A stretch of DNA of 64,000 nt from Bradyrhizobium sp. (GTDB taxonomy: Bacteria > Pseudomonadota > Alphaproteobacteria > Rhizobiales > Xanthobacteraceae), in contig NZ_DAIDJE010000208.1 in assembly GCF_027451485.1 (NCBI RefSeq), forward strand, positions 1-64,000. Reading direction: 5' to 3'. Both the position numbers and the translations under genes were made by a program. A model generated the notes under the pieces. It was not told the origin of the DNA and did not search any database. It was given only the letters and a program-made list of their open reading frames with translations. Below, piece after piece: positions 53,698-64,000 of this stretch; the first letter of the stretch is position 1; each line of letters starts with the position of its first letter.

Positions 53698-54183
53698 ATG
53701 ACGTTCGCCAAACCGACCTTTCCAGTTCCCGGCCACGATCACGGCCGCTGCACGGCGGAGGCCTTGCAGCATGCCGAACGGGTCTGCGCCAGGCGCGCGC
53801 AAAAATTCACGCCGATCCGGCGCCAGGTGCTCGAGGCGCTATTGTCCAGTCATCGGCCGCTCGGCGCCTACGAGGTGATCGAGGAACTGGCCAAGACGAA
53901 ACCCCGGCCGGCGCCGATCACAGTGTATCGCGCGCTCGAGTTCTTGATCGAGAACGGGCTCGTCCACCGCATCGAAAGCCGCAACGCCTTTCTCGCCTGC
54001 GGGCATGACCATGATGAAACCGCGATGGTGGCGTTTTTGATCTGCGAACGCTGCGGGCTCGTCGGGGAAGTGCCGGCTGCGCCCGTCGCGCAAAGCCTCA
54101 CCGCGTCGGCGCGCGCCACCGGTTTCACGCCGAAAATGTCGATCGTCGAGATTACCGGCATCTGCGCGCATTGCCAAAACTAA
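53698..54183 (+). CDS. zur: Fur family zinc uptake regulator Zur
   Basis: A 161-residue Fur-family metalloregulator, most similar in style to Zur. The winged helix spans about 25-95 (FTPIRRQVLEALLSSHRPLGAYEVIEEL, then ITVYRALEFLIENGLVHRIES). The C-terminal dimerisation domain carries CGHDHDET, the structural zinc pair CERCG and CAHC, and metal-binding His residues. It is expected to repress zinc uptake genes. No znuABC is nearby. ATG 53698 (MTFAKPTFPV) is chosen; the frame is open to 53635. It may be co-transcribed with the eamA-like gene 24 bp downstream. Confidence 0.88.
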   Translation: MTFAKPTFPVPGHDHGRCTAEALQHAERVCARRAQKFTPIRRQVLEALLSSHRPLGAYEVIEELAKTKPRPAPITVYRALEFLIENGLVHRIESRNAFLACGHDHDETAMVAFLICERCGLVGEVPAAPVAQSLTASARATGFTPKMSIVEITGICAHCQN

Positions 54184-54207
54184 CAAGAAGGCGATAAGCC
54201 GTCGTCC

Positions 54208-55164
54208 ATGACTTCAGACAGATTGCCGCACTCATTCGCGGAGCGTTCGCTCAGCGCGCAAGCGATCGGCTTGATGCTGATGCTGTGCTTCAGCTGGGGT
54301 TTCAACCAGATCGCGGTCAAGCTTGCATTGCCGGACATTCCGCCGCTCTGGCAGGGCACGATCCGCTCAATGGCCGCGCTTCCCGTGCTGCTTTTGATCG
54401 CGCACTTTCGCGGCGTGAAGCTGTTCGAGCGCGATGGCACGCTTCGCGCCGGCCTCCTGCTCGGCGTCACCTTCGGCATGGAATTCGTGCTGGTCTATCG
54501 CGGGCTGGAACTGACATCGGCCTCACGCGCCGTGGTGTTTCTCTACACCGCGCCGTTTTTCGTGGCGCTTGGTTCCTTTCGCTTGCTGGGAGAACGGCTG
54601 CGCGTCCTGCAATGGGGCGGGCTCGCCTTGAGCTTTGCCGGCGTCGCCCTGGCGATCGGCGTGCCGCAGCCGGATGTCGATGCGAGCGTGCTGTGGGGCG
54701 ACCTGTTGATCGTCGGTGGCGGCGCGCTATGGGCGGCTACCACGCTGATCGTGAAGGCAACCGCCTTGCGCCACGCCCCGGCCGAGAAAGCACTGATCTA
54801 CCAGGTTGCGATATCGATCCCGATTTTGGGCATGGCTGCCTTCTCCTTTGGCGAGACGGTGACCCATTTTCCCGGACCTCTGGCCCTGTCCCTGATGGCC
54901 TATCAGGCGATCTGGGTGGTCGGATTGACATTTTTGCTGTGGTTTGTGCTGGTCAAGAGCTATTCGGCCAGCAAATTGTCGGCATTTACCTTCATCACCC
55001 CTTTGTTTGGCGTCGCGGCTAGTTATTTCATCCTGCATGATAGGCTGACCCCCGTTTTCGGGGCCGCGGCACTCCTTGTCATCGCGGGGCTTTACCTCGT
55101 AAACCGACCCCATCCGGGGGACCCCGTTACCGCTGATCCGTTGCTCACCGTCACCGAAACCTGA
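54208..55164 (+). CDS. EamA/DMT superfamily transporter
   Basis: A 318-residue, ten-helix drug/metabolite transporter with two EamA repeats (about 15-145 and 160-300). The first begins LMLMLCFSWGFNQIAVKLAL and the second ends YSASKLSAFTFITPLFGVAASYF, both typical. The exported substrate cannot be predicted. It lies 24 bp after zur and 12 bp before ispG, so the three are probably one transcript. Confidence 0.9.
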   Translation: MTSDRLPHSFAERSLSAQAIGLMLMLCFSWGFNQIAVKLALPDIPPLWQGTIRSMAALPVLLLIAHFRGVKLFERDGTLRAGLLLGVTFGMEFVLVYRGLELTSASRAVVFLYTAPFFVALGSFRLLGERLRVLQWGGLALSFAGVALAIGVPQPDVDASVLWGDLLIVGGGALWAATTLIVKATALRHAPAEKALIYQVAISIPILGMAAFSFGETVTHFPGPLALSLMAYQAIWVVGLTFLLWFVLVKSYSASKLSAFTFITPLFGVAASYFILHDRLTPVFGAAALLVIAGLYLVNRPHPGDPVTADPLLTVTET

Positions 55165-55176
55165 TATCTGACGCCC

Positions 55177-56463
<1,287 letters not shown>

Positions 56464-56495
56464 GACTTCGTCGGCTTAATCCCGTTGCTTCAAAC

Positions 56496-56580
56496 CCTCA
56501 TGGTGAGGAGCCGAATCGTCTGACGCGGCGTCCCGAACCATGAGGCCGCCGACTTGAGCCCCATCTTTCGAGACGCGCGC
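56496..56580. repeat. Dispersed intergenic repeat, copy 2 (CATGGTGAG...TTCGAGACGCG)
   Basis: Second copy of the element at 39147. CTCATGGTGAGGAG, CGTCCCGAACCATGAGGCC and CCCATCTTTCGAGACGCG occur in the same order and spacing, with scattered substitutions. CCTCATGGT and ACCATGAGG within it are inverted copies, so it can form a stem. It occupies the gap after ispG. Confidence 0.65.
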
Positions 56581-56726
56581 AACGGTCGAGTAGCAAGGCG
56601 TCTGAAGGGTAACGCGAAATTCGAAAAGTCCGCCCCGGACGGACGCGGATTCGTTTAGCGGGTAGACAGACCTTTGCGCCTGTTCGATGCTAGCCCTTGC
56701 CGGAGTCCATCATGGGAGGGTGAACG

Positions 56727-57176
56727 ATGACTGCACTGGAAAAGGGCATTACTGCGAGCGGTACCGGTTACGGCGGCAAGAGCTGGAACATTCTCGGCCA
56801 GCTTTATTTCCCCAAGGCAATTTGCGATTCCACCTTCGCGTTCGAAACCAACAGCGAACCGGGCCAGTTCGTTCCGGTTCACGTCCATCCCACGCAGGAT
56901 GAGTTCATCCTCGTGCAGGACGGCGTGCTCGACCTCAAGCTCGACGGCCAGTGGGTCAAGGCAAAGGCCGGCGACCTCGTGCGTATGCCGCGCGGCATTC
57001 CGCACGGCTATTTCAACAAGTCGGACAAGCCGGCGCGCGCGATGTTCTGGGTCTCCCCGATGCAGAAGCTGGAAGCGCTGTTCAACATGCTGCACAACCT
57101 CGCCGATCCTGCTGAGGTCGTGCGCATCTCGGCACTGCACGAGGTCAATTTCCTGCCGCCCGAGGCCAACGAGTAA
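56727..57176 (+). CDS. Cupin domain protein
   Basis: A 149-residue single-domain cupin. Motif 1 is VHVHPTQDEFILVQDG (H-x-H-x4-E metal set near 52-59) and motif 2 is GDLVRMPRGIPHGYFN (final His ligand). Metal-dependent dioxygenases, isomerases and storage-like proteins share this fold, so the reaction is not predictable. GGGAGGG precedes the ATG. It may pair with the alpha/beta hydrolase 157 bp downstream, but the gap is wide. Confidence 0.88.
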   Translation: MTALEKGITASGTGYGGKSWNILGQLYFPKAICDSTFAFETNSEPGQFVPVHVHPTQDEFILVQDGVLDLKLDGQWVKAKAGDLVRMPRGIPHGYFNKSDKPARAMFWVSPMQKLEALFNMLHNLADPAEVVRISALHEVNFLPPEANE

Positions 57177-57333
57177 GCGGGCAGCCGGCAAGCGGCGAGC
57201 CAGCCGTCACATCAGGCACATCAGCGGGTCGGGCGGCCGGGCGCTTTGCGGCCGACATGCGGTCTGCTGCCCGATCAGGCTGGCCGACCGGTTCTTCAAG
57301 GGAAACAGCGGGCAGCCACCGCGTTTCTAGCCC

Positions 57334-58233
57334 ATGAGCGCGAGAGCTGAACTCCTGCGGGTGGCTTTGCGTCTGGTCAAGCGGCTGGGCAAAGCCCGCG
57401 AGATGTCGCTTGCAACGGCCCGCCGCCGCTTGCCGCTGCTCGAACCGCTCGTGCCCGGCCCATCGAAGGGAACACGGACCGAAGCGCTCGATGCCGACGG
57501 CGTGAACGCCGTGAGGATCACAGTTCCCCAGGCGCGCGAGAATACCTGCGTTCTGCATTTCCATGGCGGCGGCTACGTGATCGGCAGCGCGGCGCTGTAT
57601 CGCGACTTCACCTGGCGGATTGGCGCCGCAGCACGCAGCTCCGTGCTGTATTTCGATTACCGCCTGGCCCCGGAGCACCCGTTCCCGGCCGCGCTTGACG
57701 ATGCGATGACCGTCTATCGGTGGGTGGCGAAGCGCATCGACCCCAAACGACTCGCGTTCATCGGCGACTCCGCCGGCGGCGGTCTCGCGCTCGGCACGCT
57801 CTACCGGCTGCGCGACGAGGGGCTGCCGCTTCCTGCGGCCGCGGTAGCCATCTCGCCCTGGACCGATCTTGCGCTGACCGGGCCGTCGTTACAGAGCAAT
57901 GCGGCGGCCGATCCGATGATGGAGGCCACGCATCTTCCTGCAACCGCCGATCGCTATCTGGCCGGCGCCAATGCGCGCCATCCTTACGCCTCGCCGCTCT
58001 ACGGCGACGCATCCGGCCTCCCGCCGATCCTGCTTCAGGTGGGCAGCGACGAAATCCTGCGCGATGACGCGGTGCGAATGGCCGAACGCCTGAAGGCGGC
58101 GGGATGCGATGCCGAGATCGAGGTCTGGCCGCGCATGCCGCACGCCTGGCATCTCTACGCGCGCATCCTCCCCGAGGGCCGCGAAGCGATCGCGCGCGCC
58201 GGACGCTTCGTGCAGCACTGGTTTTCGCCATGA
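57334..58233 (+). CDS. Alpha/beta hydrolase of the hormone-sensitive lipase family
   Basis: A 299-residue esterase/lipase of the HSL (family IV) type. The oxyanion motif is FHGGGYVIGS (near 72) and the nucleophile elbow GDSAGGGLAL (Ser near 148). The Asp and His are in VGSDEILRDDAV and PHAWHLY. No signal peptide is seen, so it is cytosolic and should act on short acyl esters. The ATG is 57334. Confidence 0.92.
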   Translation: MSARAELLRVALRLVKRLGKAREMSLATARRRLPLLEPLVPGPSKGTRTEALDADGVNAVRITVPQARENTCVLHFHGGGYVIGSAALYRDFTWRIGAAARSSVLYFDYRLAPEHPFPAALDDAMTVYRWVAKRIDPKRLAFIGDSAGGGLALGTLYRLRDEGLPLPAAAVAISPWTDLALTGPSLQSNAAADPMMEATHLPATADRYLAGANARHPYASPLYGDASGLPPILLQVGSDEILRDDAVRMAERLKAAGCDAEIEVWPRMPHAWHLYARILPEGREAIARAGRFVQHWFSP

Positions 58234-58284
58234 GCCGGCAATGCGGCTCCATTCGAACCTGATCTCATCATGCGCCGATGTTGT

Positions 58285-59334
58285 TCAGCCCATCCGCGCG
58301 ACATCGATGACGGCCTGCGCGAACGCCTGCGGCGCTTCCTGCGGCAGGTTGTGGCCGATGCCGCCCTTGATGTCGCGATGCTCGTAGCGGCCGGAAAACT
58401 TCCCGGCATAGGCGGCCGGCGGCGGATGCGGCGCGCCGTTGGCATCGCCTTCCATGGTGATCGTGGGCACCGAAATGACCGGGGTTGCGGCGATGACCTT
58501 GTCGATAGCCGCATAACGCACTTCACCCTCGGCGAGCGCGAGGCGATAGCGGTAGTTATGCACCACGATGGCGACATGGTCGGGATTTTCAAGCGACCTG
58601 GCGCTGCGGTTGAAAGTCGAATCGTCGAACTTCCACTGCGGCGAGGCGAGTTGCCAGATCAGCTTCGAGAAATCGTGGCGATATTTCTCATAGCCCTCCT
58701 TGCCGCGTTCGGTCGCGAAATAGAACTGATACCACCATTGCAATTCGGCGGACGGCGGCAGCGGCATGTTGCCGGATTGCTGGCTCGAGATCAGATAGCC
58801 TGAGACCGAGACCATGCCCTTGCACCGTTCGGGATGGACCGCTGCGATGATGTTGGCGGTCCGGGCGCCCCAGTCGAAGCCGGCAAGCGTCGCCTTCTCG
58901 ATCTTCAGCGCATCCATCAGCGCAAGAATGTCGGCGGCGATCGCTGCGGGCTGGCCGTTGCGCAACGTATCGCCGGACAGGAAACGCGTGGTGCCGTAGC
59001 CGCGAAGGTAAGGTATGATGACGCGATAACCCGCTTGCGCGAGCAGCGGCGTCACATCGACAAAGCTATAGATGTCGTAAGGCCAGCCGTGCAGCAGGAT
59101 GACGACGGGGCCGTCGGCCGGGCCGGCATCGGCATAGCCGACGTTCAGCAATCCTGCATCGATCTGCTTTAGCGACGCGAAGGAGGTGTGAGTTCCCGGC
59201 CCGGCCGCGGGCAGCGTCGAATTCGCCTTGGCCTGCGCCTTCGCAGCTCCGATCGCGCCCAATTGAGCAGTCGCCAATGTCGCCGCGGCAATGCCGAGAA
59301 AGTCCCGCCGATGACGCTTGATGGGGTCGGACAT
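58285..59334 (-). CDS. Tat-exported epoxide hydrolase-like alpha/beta hydrolase
   Basis: A 346-residue alpha/beta hydrolase with a twin-arginine signal (HRRDFLGIAAATLATAQ, cleavage probably after AKA) that sends a folded enzyme to the periplasm. The nucleophile elbow GFDWGAR carries Asp instead of Ser, as in epoxide hydrolases and haloalkane dehalogenases. The oxyanion HGWP and the base in GGIGHNLP are also present. Cap-domain Tyr residues suggest an epoxide hydrolase, but dehalogenase activity is possible. The ATG at 59334 has AAGGAG 6 bp upstream. Confidence 0.88.
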   Translation of the reverse strand: MSDPIKRHRRDFLGIAAATLATAQLGAIGAAKAQAKANSTLPAAGPGTHTSFASLKQIDAGLLNVGYADAGPADGPVVILLHGWPYDIYSFVDVTPLLAQAGYRVIIPYLRGYGTTRFLSGDTLRNGQPAAIAADILALMDALKIEKATLAGFDWGARTANIIAAVHPERCKGMVSVSGYLISSQQSGNMPLPPSAELQWWYQFYFATERGKEGYEKYRHDFSKLIWQLASPQWKFDDSTFNRSARSLENPDHVAIVVHNYRYRLALAEGEVRYAAIDKVIAATPVISVPTITMEGDANGAPHPPPAAYAGKFSGRYEHRDIKGGIGHNLPQEAPQAFAQAVIDVARMG

Positions 59335-59518
59335 ATCGATCTCCTTCATTTCCCTGCGTTCCGGCGCTCGCACCTTGCGGCCCCGGAACTGCGAAAACCC
59401 TAGCTTGATGCCGCCCCGCTCGCTTTCAGAAGGCGTGGATTTATGCTTCAGAATGTCATGATTTTTGCGGCAGGGCGGACATGCCCGTGTCCCCTGCCAG
59501 GTCCGGCGAGAGCGACCA

Positions 59519-61072
59519 TTGCTCTATTGTTTCAGTGACTTCGTGCTCGATACCGGCCGCCGCGAGTTGCGCCGCGGCGGCGACCGGATCCCGCTCGAGC
59601 CGCAGGTATTCGATCTGCTGGAATTTCTGATCCGCACCCGCGAACGCGTGGTCAGCCGTGATGAGCTGCTCGATACCATCTGGCATGGCCGCACGGTTTC
59701 CGATGCCACGCTTTCGAGCCGGGTCAATGCCGCGCGCAGCGCGATCGGTGACAGTGGCGAGGCGCAGCGGCTGATCCGCACGCTTCCGCGCAAGGGCATC
59801 CGCTTCGTCGGCGAGGTGCGCGAGGCGGAGGATCCGGATCGATCGCTGCCGCCGGCTCCGCCTTCAGTGAAGCCGGAACAGCCGTCGATCGCGGTGCTGC
59901 CCTTCACCAACATGAGCGGCGATGGTGAGCAGGATTTCTTCGCCGACGGCATGGCCGAAGACATCATCACCGCGCTGTCACGTTGCAGCGGACTGTTCGT
60001 GGTCGCCCGCAACTCGTCCTTCATCTACAAGGGCAGGCCGGTCGACATCCGCGAGGTCGGCCGCGAGCTCGGTGTTGACTATGTGCTCGAGGGCAGCGTC
60101 CGCCGCGGCGGCAACCGCCTGCGGATCACCGGCCAATTGATCGATGCGGCTTCTGGCCGGCATCTCTGGGCCGACCGCTTCGACGGCGATCTCAGCGACG
60201 TCTTCGACCTTCAGGACCGCATCACCGAAAGCGTGGTCGCCGCCATCGAACCGACTGTGCAGTTCGCCGAGATGGCGCGTCAGAAATCAGGCAGACCGGC
60301 CCGGCTCGAGGCCTATGACCTTCTGTTGCGCGCCTATCGTTTCGAGCATGAGTTTACAGCCGACAGCACCGCGTCGGCGCTTGCCTGCCTCGACCAGGCG
60401 ATTGCCATTGATCCGTCCTACGCGCCGGCTGTCGCCATGGCGGCCTATTGCCATGCGCTGCGCCATTTCCAGGGCTGGATCTCGCCCGACCACAGCTACC
60501 TGGCCGAGGGCCTTGCGCTGGCGTGGCGGGCGGTCGAGCTTGCGCCCAATGATGCCCAGGTGCTGTGGATGGCCGCATTCGCCATCTGGAACATGTCGGA
60601 AGACAAGCGCGACGCCGCGCCGGAACTGTTCGCCCGTTCGCTTTCCGTCAATCCGAACTCCGTCATGGCACTCACGCTCGGCGGCTGGATCGAAATCATG
60701 CGCGGCAACCAGGGCTCAGGCCGCACGATGATCGAGCGCGCCCGGCGGCTAAGCCCGCGGGATCCGCGCGGCTGGCTCACCTCCGGCGCCATGGCGATCG
60801 CCGCCCTTGCCGACGGCAATTATCCGGATGCGGTGCAATGGGCCGAAAGGGCGCTGACGCAGAACCGCCGGTTTGCCGTCGCCCTGCGTGTCTTGATCGT
60901 CGCTTTGGTCAAGCTCGGCCAGAACGGCAAGGCTGCCACCGTCGCGGTGGAGTTGCTTGACGTTGAGCCCGAGCTGACGATCGCAGGCTTCTTCAAGCGC
61001 ATCCCCTTCCCACGCGAAACGATGGCGGCAAGCTATGCAGAAGCGCTCCGCGCTGCCGGCGTGCCGGAGTGA
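59519..61072 (+). CDS. Winged-helix (CadC/OmpR-type) regulator with TolB-like and TPR domains
   Basis: A 517-residue regulator. An OmpR/CadC-type winged helix (about 5-95: VFDLLEFLIRTRERVVSRDELLDTIW, LIRTLPRKGIRFVG) is followed by a TolB-like N-terminal domain (about 115-235: SIAVLPFTNMSGDGEQDFFADGMAEDI, VDYVLEGSVRRGGNRLRITGQLI) and a tetratricopeptide region (about 280-480). Unlike CadC there is no membrane segment, so it is soluble. The start is probably TTG 59519 (LYCFSDFVLD, as family proteins begin MLYxFxDxxLD); the frame opens at a TTG at 59465. Targets unknown. Confidence 0.85.
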   Translation: MLYCFSDFVLDTGRRELRRGGDRIPLEPQVFDLLEFLIRTRERVVSRDELLDTIWHGRTVSDATLSSRVNAARSAIGDSGEAQRLIRTLPRKGIRFVGEVREAEDPDRSLPPAPPSVKPEQPSIAVLPFTNMSGDGEQDFFADGMAEDIITALSRCSGLFVVARNSSFIYKGRPVDIREVGRELGVDYVLEGSVRRGGNRLRITGQLIDAASGRHLWADRFDGDLSDVFDLQDRITESVVAAIEPTVQFAEMARQKSGRPARLEAYDLLLRAYRFEHEFTADSTASALACLDQAIAIDPSYAPAVAMAAYCHALRHFQGWISPDHSYLAEGLALAWRAVELAPNDAQVLWMAAFAIWNMSEDKRDAAPELFARSLSVNPNSVMALTLGGWIEIMRGNQGSGRTMIERARRLSPRDPRGWLTSGAMAIAALADGNYPDAVQWAERALTQNRRFAVALRVLIVALVKLGQNGKAATVAVELLDVEPELTIAGFFKRIPFPRETMAASYAEALRAAGVPE

Positions 61073-61318
61073 GCTGCGCGAAGCGACCAGGCGCAGCCGT
61101 CGCTGGTTGACGGCCATACTGCATGAGGCAATCGGCGTCCTCTTCGCCCGTCACCAACCAATGCCCGCTGATCAGGCACGACGCGTTGCAAAATTCTTAT
61201 AGCTCGATTCACCATATCTCAACTTTGGCGATGCAAAGGTTCGCGGCTGACAGCGCTTGCCTCTCAAGGAGATAGGCCGCTGTTCAAACCTTTTTAGCAG
61301 CTTTTTAAAGGATGCATC

Positions 61319-63322
61319 GTGGCGATTTTTAACCTTCGAATCAGCGGCAGGCTTTATCTGGGGTTCGGCATCCTGATCGCCTCGATCGCCTTGCTTGCCG
61401 GGATCGGGTTCTGGCAGCTCAGCACCATTCGCGCTTCAGTCGATCTGATGACGCTGCAGTCGAAGGTCTCCGTCCGCGTGGGCGAGATGACGACGCATCT
61501 GCAGGCCATTCGCCGCGGCCTTTTGCGCTATTCGTTCGATCAGGACGAGGCCTCGCTCGCGGACGCCGACAAGCGGATGGCCGCGGCCATCGCCTTGCTC
61601 GAAGACGCCGCGGCAACAACGCGTATCGAGGAGCGGAAAGCCGAATACAAGCGTGTCATTGGCGATATCAACGAGCTGAAGGCCAATCGCGCTGAACTGG
61701 CCGATGCCGTCAAGCAGATGCAGGCTGGACGCGCGTCTCTGTTCACCGACGGCGACAAGATGGCGGAAGACCTCAACAAATTCGTCGCGGCCACCGCCGG
61801 AACACCGTTCGCGGTCGAGGCAAATGCGCTGCTGGAGAAGGGCCTGCTCGTGCGCGTCGCCAACTGGCGGATGCTCGCAACCCGCGACCGCAAGGGGATC
61901 GAGACGTTTAAGGTCAATCTTGCCAAAGCGCAGCAGGAAGTCGCCCGTATCGAGAAGCTTGAGCTGCCGCAGGGTCTCGCCGCCCAGCTTGCCGCGGTGA
62001 AGACTGGCCTGACCAAATATGGCGAGGCTTTCGAGAAGACCGGCCCCAACATCGTTCGGGCCGACGAGCTCTACTACAACGCCATCACGCCGGCGATCGT
62101 GGGCGCGATCAAGAGGATGGAAAAGATAAAGTCAGAGACCGACGGGCGCTTGGTCTCAACCGTCGCTGAGACGGACGACCGCATCGACGGCACCATCTCG
62201 GCCCAGGAAATCGTTGCCGGCGCCGCCGTATTGTTTGGCTTGCTGATCGCCTTCCTCATCGCGCGCGGCATAATCCGGCCTCTTGCCGGGCTTACTTCAG
62301 GTATGAAGGAGCTTGCCGCGGGCAATTTCGACGTGGTTTTGCCGGGACTGGATCGCAAGGACGAGCTCGGCGACATGGCGCATGCTGTTTCCGATTTCAA
62401 GCTCAAGGCCGAGCAGAAGGCGCGCGACGAAGCCGAAGCCAAGATCAGGCAGGACGAGGTCGTTGCACGCCAGCGCAGGGAAGACATGCAAAAGCTCGCC
62501 AATGGATTTGAGGAGGCTGTCGGCGCAATCGTCCACACGGTTTCGACCGCCTCGAGCGAGCTCGAAACTGCAGCCCGCACCATGACCTCGCAGGCAGAGC
62601 ACGCCCAGGACCTCGCCACCAGGGTGGCCGGCGCTTCAGAGGAAGCATCCACCAATGTGCAATCCGTCGCCAGCGCCACGGAAGAGCTTTCCTCGTCGAT
62701 CAGCGAGATCAGTCGGCAGGTGCAGGAATCCACGCGTATGGCCGGCGCCGCCGTCGATCAGGCTCACAATACGACCGCGCGGGTCAGTGAGCTTTCCAAA
62801 GCCGCAACCCGTATCGGGGATGTCGTCGAGCTCATCAATACCATTGCCGGGCAGACCAACCTGCTCGCGCTCAACGCCACCATCGAAGCTGCCCGTGCCG
62901 GCGAGGCGGGCCGCGGCTTTGCCGTGGTGGCGTCGGAAGTGAAGGCGCTGGCCGAACAGACGTCGAAGGCGACGGGCGAGATCAGCCAGCAGATCAGCGG
63001 CATCCAGAGCGCGACGGAGGATTCGGTCGGGGCTATCCGGGAAATCAGCGGCACGATCGAAAAGCTTTCCGAAATTTCCGCGACCATCGCGGCGGCCGTC
63101 GAAGAACAGGGAGCGGCGACCCAGGAGATCGCCCGCAACGTGCAGCAGGCGGCGACCGGCACGCAGCACGTCTCTGCCAACATTGCCGACGTCCAGCGCG
63201 GCGCCGCCGAAACCGGTTCCGCGTCTTCCCAGGTGCTGTCGGCGGCGCAGACGCTGTCGACGGACTCCGGCCGGCTCCGGTCCGAAGTCTCAAAATTCTT
63301 GGCGTCGGTGCGCGCCGCCTGA
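61319..63322 (+). CDS. Methyl-accepting chemotaxis protein
   Basis: A 667-residue transmembrane chemoreceptor. TM1 is at about 13-34, a helical periplasmic sensor at about 35-292 (length and helicity fit an HBM-type bundle), and TM2 at about 296-318. HAMP follows ([24 protein letters not shown], about 318-370), then the signalling hairpin with the invariant tip [28 protein letters not shown] near 509. The start is GTG 61319 after AAAGGA. No CheA/W genes adjoin it. Whether the CheB or CheR-fusion proteins at 13-18 kb modify it is not known. Confidence 0.94.
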   Translation: MAIFNLRISGRLYLGFGILIASIALLAGIGFWQLSTIRASVDLMTLQSKVSVRVGEMTTHLQAIRRGLLRYSFDQDEASLADADKRMAAAIALLEDAAATTRIEERKAEYKRVIGDINELKANRAELADAVKQMQAGRASLFTDGDKMAEDLNKFVAATAGTPFAVEANALLEKGLLVRVANWRMLATRDRKGIETFKVNLAKAQQEVARIEKLELPQGLAAQLAAVKTGLTKYGEAFEKTGPNIVRADELYYNAITPAIVGAIKRMEKIKSETDGRLVSTVAETDDRIDGTISAQEIVAGAAVLFGLLIAFLIARGIIRPLAGLTSGMKELAAGNFDVVLPGLDRKDELGDMAHAVSDFKLKAEQKARDEAEAKIRQDEVVARQRREDMQKLANGFEEAVGAIVHTVSTASSELETAARTMTSQAEHAQDLATRVAGASEEASTNVQSVASATEELSSSISEISRQVQESTRMAGAAVDQAHNTTARVSELSKAATRIGDVVELINTIAGQTNLLALNATIEAARAGEAGRGFAVVASEVKALAEQTSKATGEISQQISGIQSATEDSVGAIREISGTIEKLSEISATIAAAVEEQGAATQEIARNVQQAATGTQHVSANIADVQRGAAETGSASSQVLSAAQTLSTDSGRLRSEVSKFLASVRAA

Positions 63323-64000
63323 GGGCCGCGCGCAAGCGCAACTCGTACCCTTCCCGAGCGCCGCGCAGGCGACCGCGCGCGCTGGGCGCACGTGCTCCCG
63401 GATCTGCGTAGCGGCATCATATGCCGCAACGCTTCCAAGACACGAGAAAATGCGCTTGACAGCACCTACTCGCCCCGGCCGATTTGCCCGTCGTGTTGAA
63501 ATGTCGCAGGCACATCGCTTGCGACGACGGGCAAATCACCTTTAGAAGCCCGCCCCGTCCCGCCCCAAACGAGGGGCGTTTCGCGATCGTCACGGACGTT
63601 GGGTGCGGGATGCGATGGACGCGATAGCGCAACAGACGAATGCGCTGTCGCGGACGGCAAAGCCATGTGGTCCTGACGCCTCGACGCTGGCGTCAAGCTG
63701 CCGATAATGCTCCGCATTGCGGCGGCGACGGTGACAAAAAAGCCCGATCGCCGGGGAGAGCGTGGAATAAGCCGTTAAAACCCTCGCGTGCGGGAATGCC
63801 GGCTTGCTCGGCGTAACCGTGGTGACTTGCTTGCGTGCTTTTTTCATTCGCACGCAAGGCTGCGGGTGCGCTTGGCATCCGGCATTCCCGCGCGCCCTCC
63901 GATCTTTAAGAGGAGCGCTGGTCTCCCTACAACTCGGGCGCACCGCGCCGCGGGAACGACAAGTTGCGTTGACGGCCCGCTTGCCCTGCGCCAAGCTTGC
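63323..64000. other. Non-coding stretch at the right edge
   Basis: This 678-bp stretch holds no convincing gene. TCGTTTGGGGCG-type and GACGGGCAAAT-type segments around 63475-63610 and the nested palindrome at 63786-63895 look like dispersed repeat sequence. Minus-strand frames here (for example 63590-63994) read as Cys/Arg/His-rich translations with no ribosome site, typical of translated repeats. From memory, near-identical peptides are annotated many times in Bradyrhizobium genomes. Confidence 0.5.
63786..63895. repeat. Nested palindrome of about 110 bp
   Basis: Outer 17-bp arms GCGTGCGGGAATGCCGG (63786-63802) and CCGGCATTCCCGCGCGC (63879-63895) match with one mismatch. Inside, CTTGCGTGC (63830-63838) and GCACGCAAG (63850-63858) form a second perfect stem with an 11-nt T-rich loop. 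The arrangement could fold as a branched RNA or cruciform. It is probably a dispersed repeat unit; whether it is transcribed is unknown. Confidence 0.6.

Noticed and set aside
53690-53710. Possible Zur box around the zur start (GATGTTATGACG)
   Set aside because: Only one half-site-like element is seen and the symmetry is poor. Not enough to call.
63590-63994. Minus-strand frame of 134 codons at the right edge
   Set aside because: It runs through a nested palindrome, is Cys/Arg/His-rich and has no ribosome site. It looks like translation of a repeat element.

Overview
The window is GC-rich, densely coded alphaproteobacterial chromosome. The closest match I recognise is Bradyrhizobium or another member of the Bradyrhizobiaceae. 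Supporting signs are a RegS/RegR (ActS/ActR-type) redox pair, an MmcB-family protein, two PHB depolymerase-family genes, HWE-type histidine kinases, a triple CtrA-type TTAA-N7 array upstream of a class A PBP gene, and several palindromic intergenic repeats of the kind seen in Bradyrhizobium genomes. I found no rRNA, tRNA, CRISPR array, insertion sequence or prophage. The content is core and metabolic rather than a mobile island.

Layout. 1-4 kb: the 5' part of alanine dehydrogenase (runs off the left edge) divergent from an Lrp/AsnC regulator, then a SulP-STAS transporter and a YccF-like membrane protein. 4-7 kb: an HWE histidine kinase and a PAS-GGDEF-EAL c-di-GMP protein. 7-12.5 kb: an SDR oxidoreductase, a luciferase-like monooxygenase plus cytochrome P450 operon on the other strand, and a methyltransferase-glycosyltransferase fusion. 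12.6-18.7 kb: two small proteins, then a signalling block with a CheB-CheR-PAS-HWE kinase fusion, a 93-aa orphan, a stand-alone CheB and a divergent single-domain receiver. 19-28 kb: esterase/PHB depolymerase, MBL-fold hydrolase, MmcB, RegS/RegR, an ABC-2 exporter, intracellular PHB depolymerase and a YgjP-like metallopeptidase. 28-42 kb: TolC, PBP1A, an orphan ABC binding protein, GlnD, OsmC, a duplicated membrane protein and MutS.

42-50 kb is the catabolic centre. A thiolase (PcaF-like) and a TetR regulator precede a compact protocatechuate 4,5-cleavage operon in the order ligJ-ligK-X-ligI-ligA-ligB-ligC. Together these convert protocatechuate to pyruvate and oxaloacetate. X is a ModA-like binding-protein fold with no signal peptide, and no 4-oxalomesaconate tautomerase gene is visible in the window. 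This combination, with a TetR-type rather than LysR-type regulator, is the most interesting signal here.

50-64 kb: a marR-emrA-emrB efflux operon, a zur-eamA-ispG run, a cupin, two alpha/beta hydrolases (one a Tat-exported epoxide-hydrolase type), a winged-helix/TolB/TPR regulator and a methyl-accepting chemotaxis protein. The window ends in a 0.7-kb non-coding stretch with a large nested palindrome. Gene starts were set by Shine-Dalgarno matches, domain starts and signal peptides. Where a start is uncertain the entry says so.
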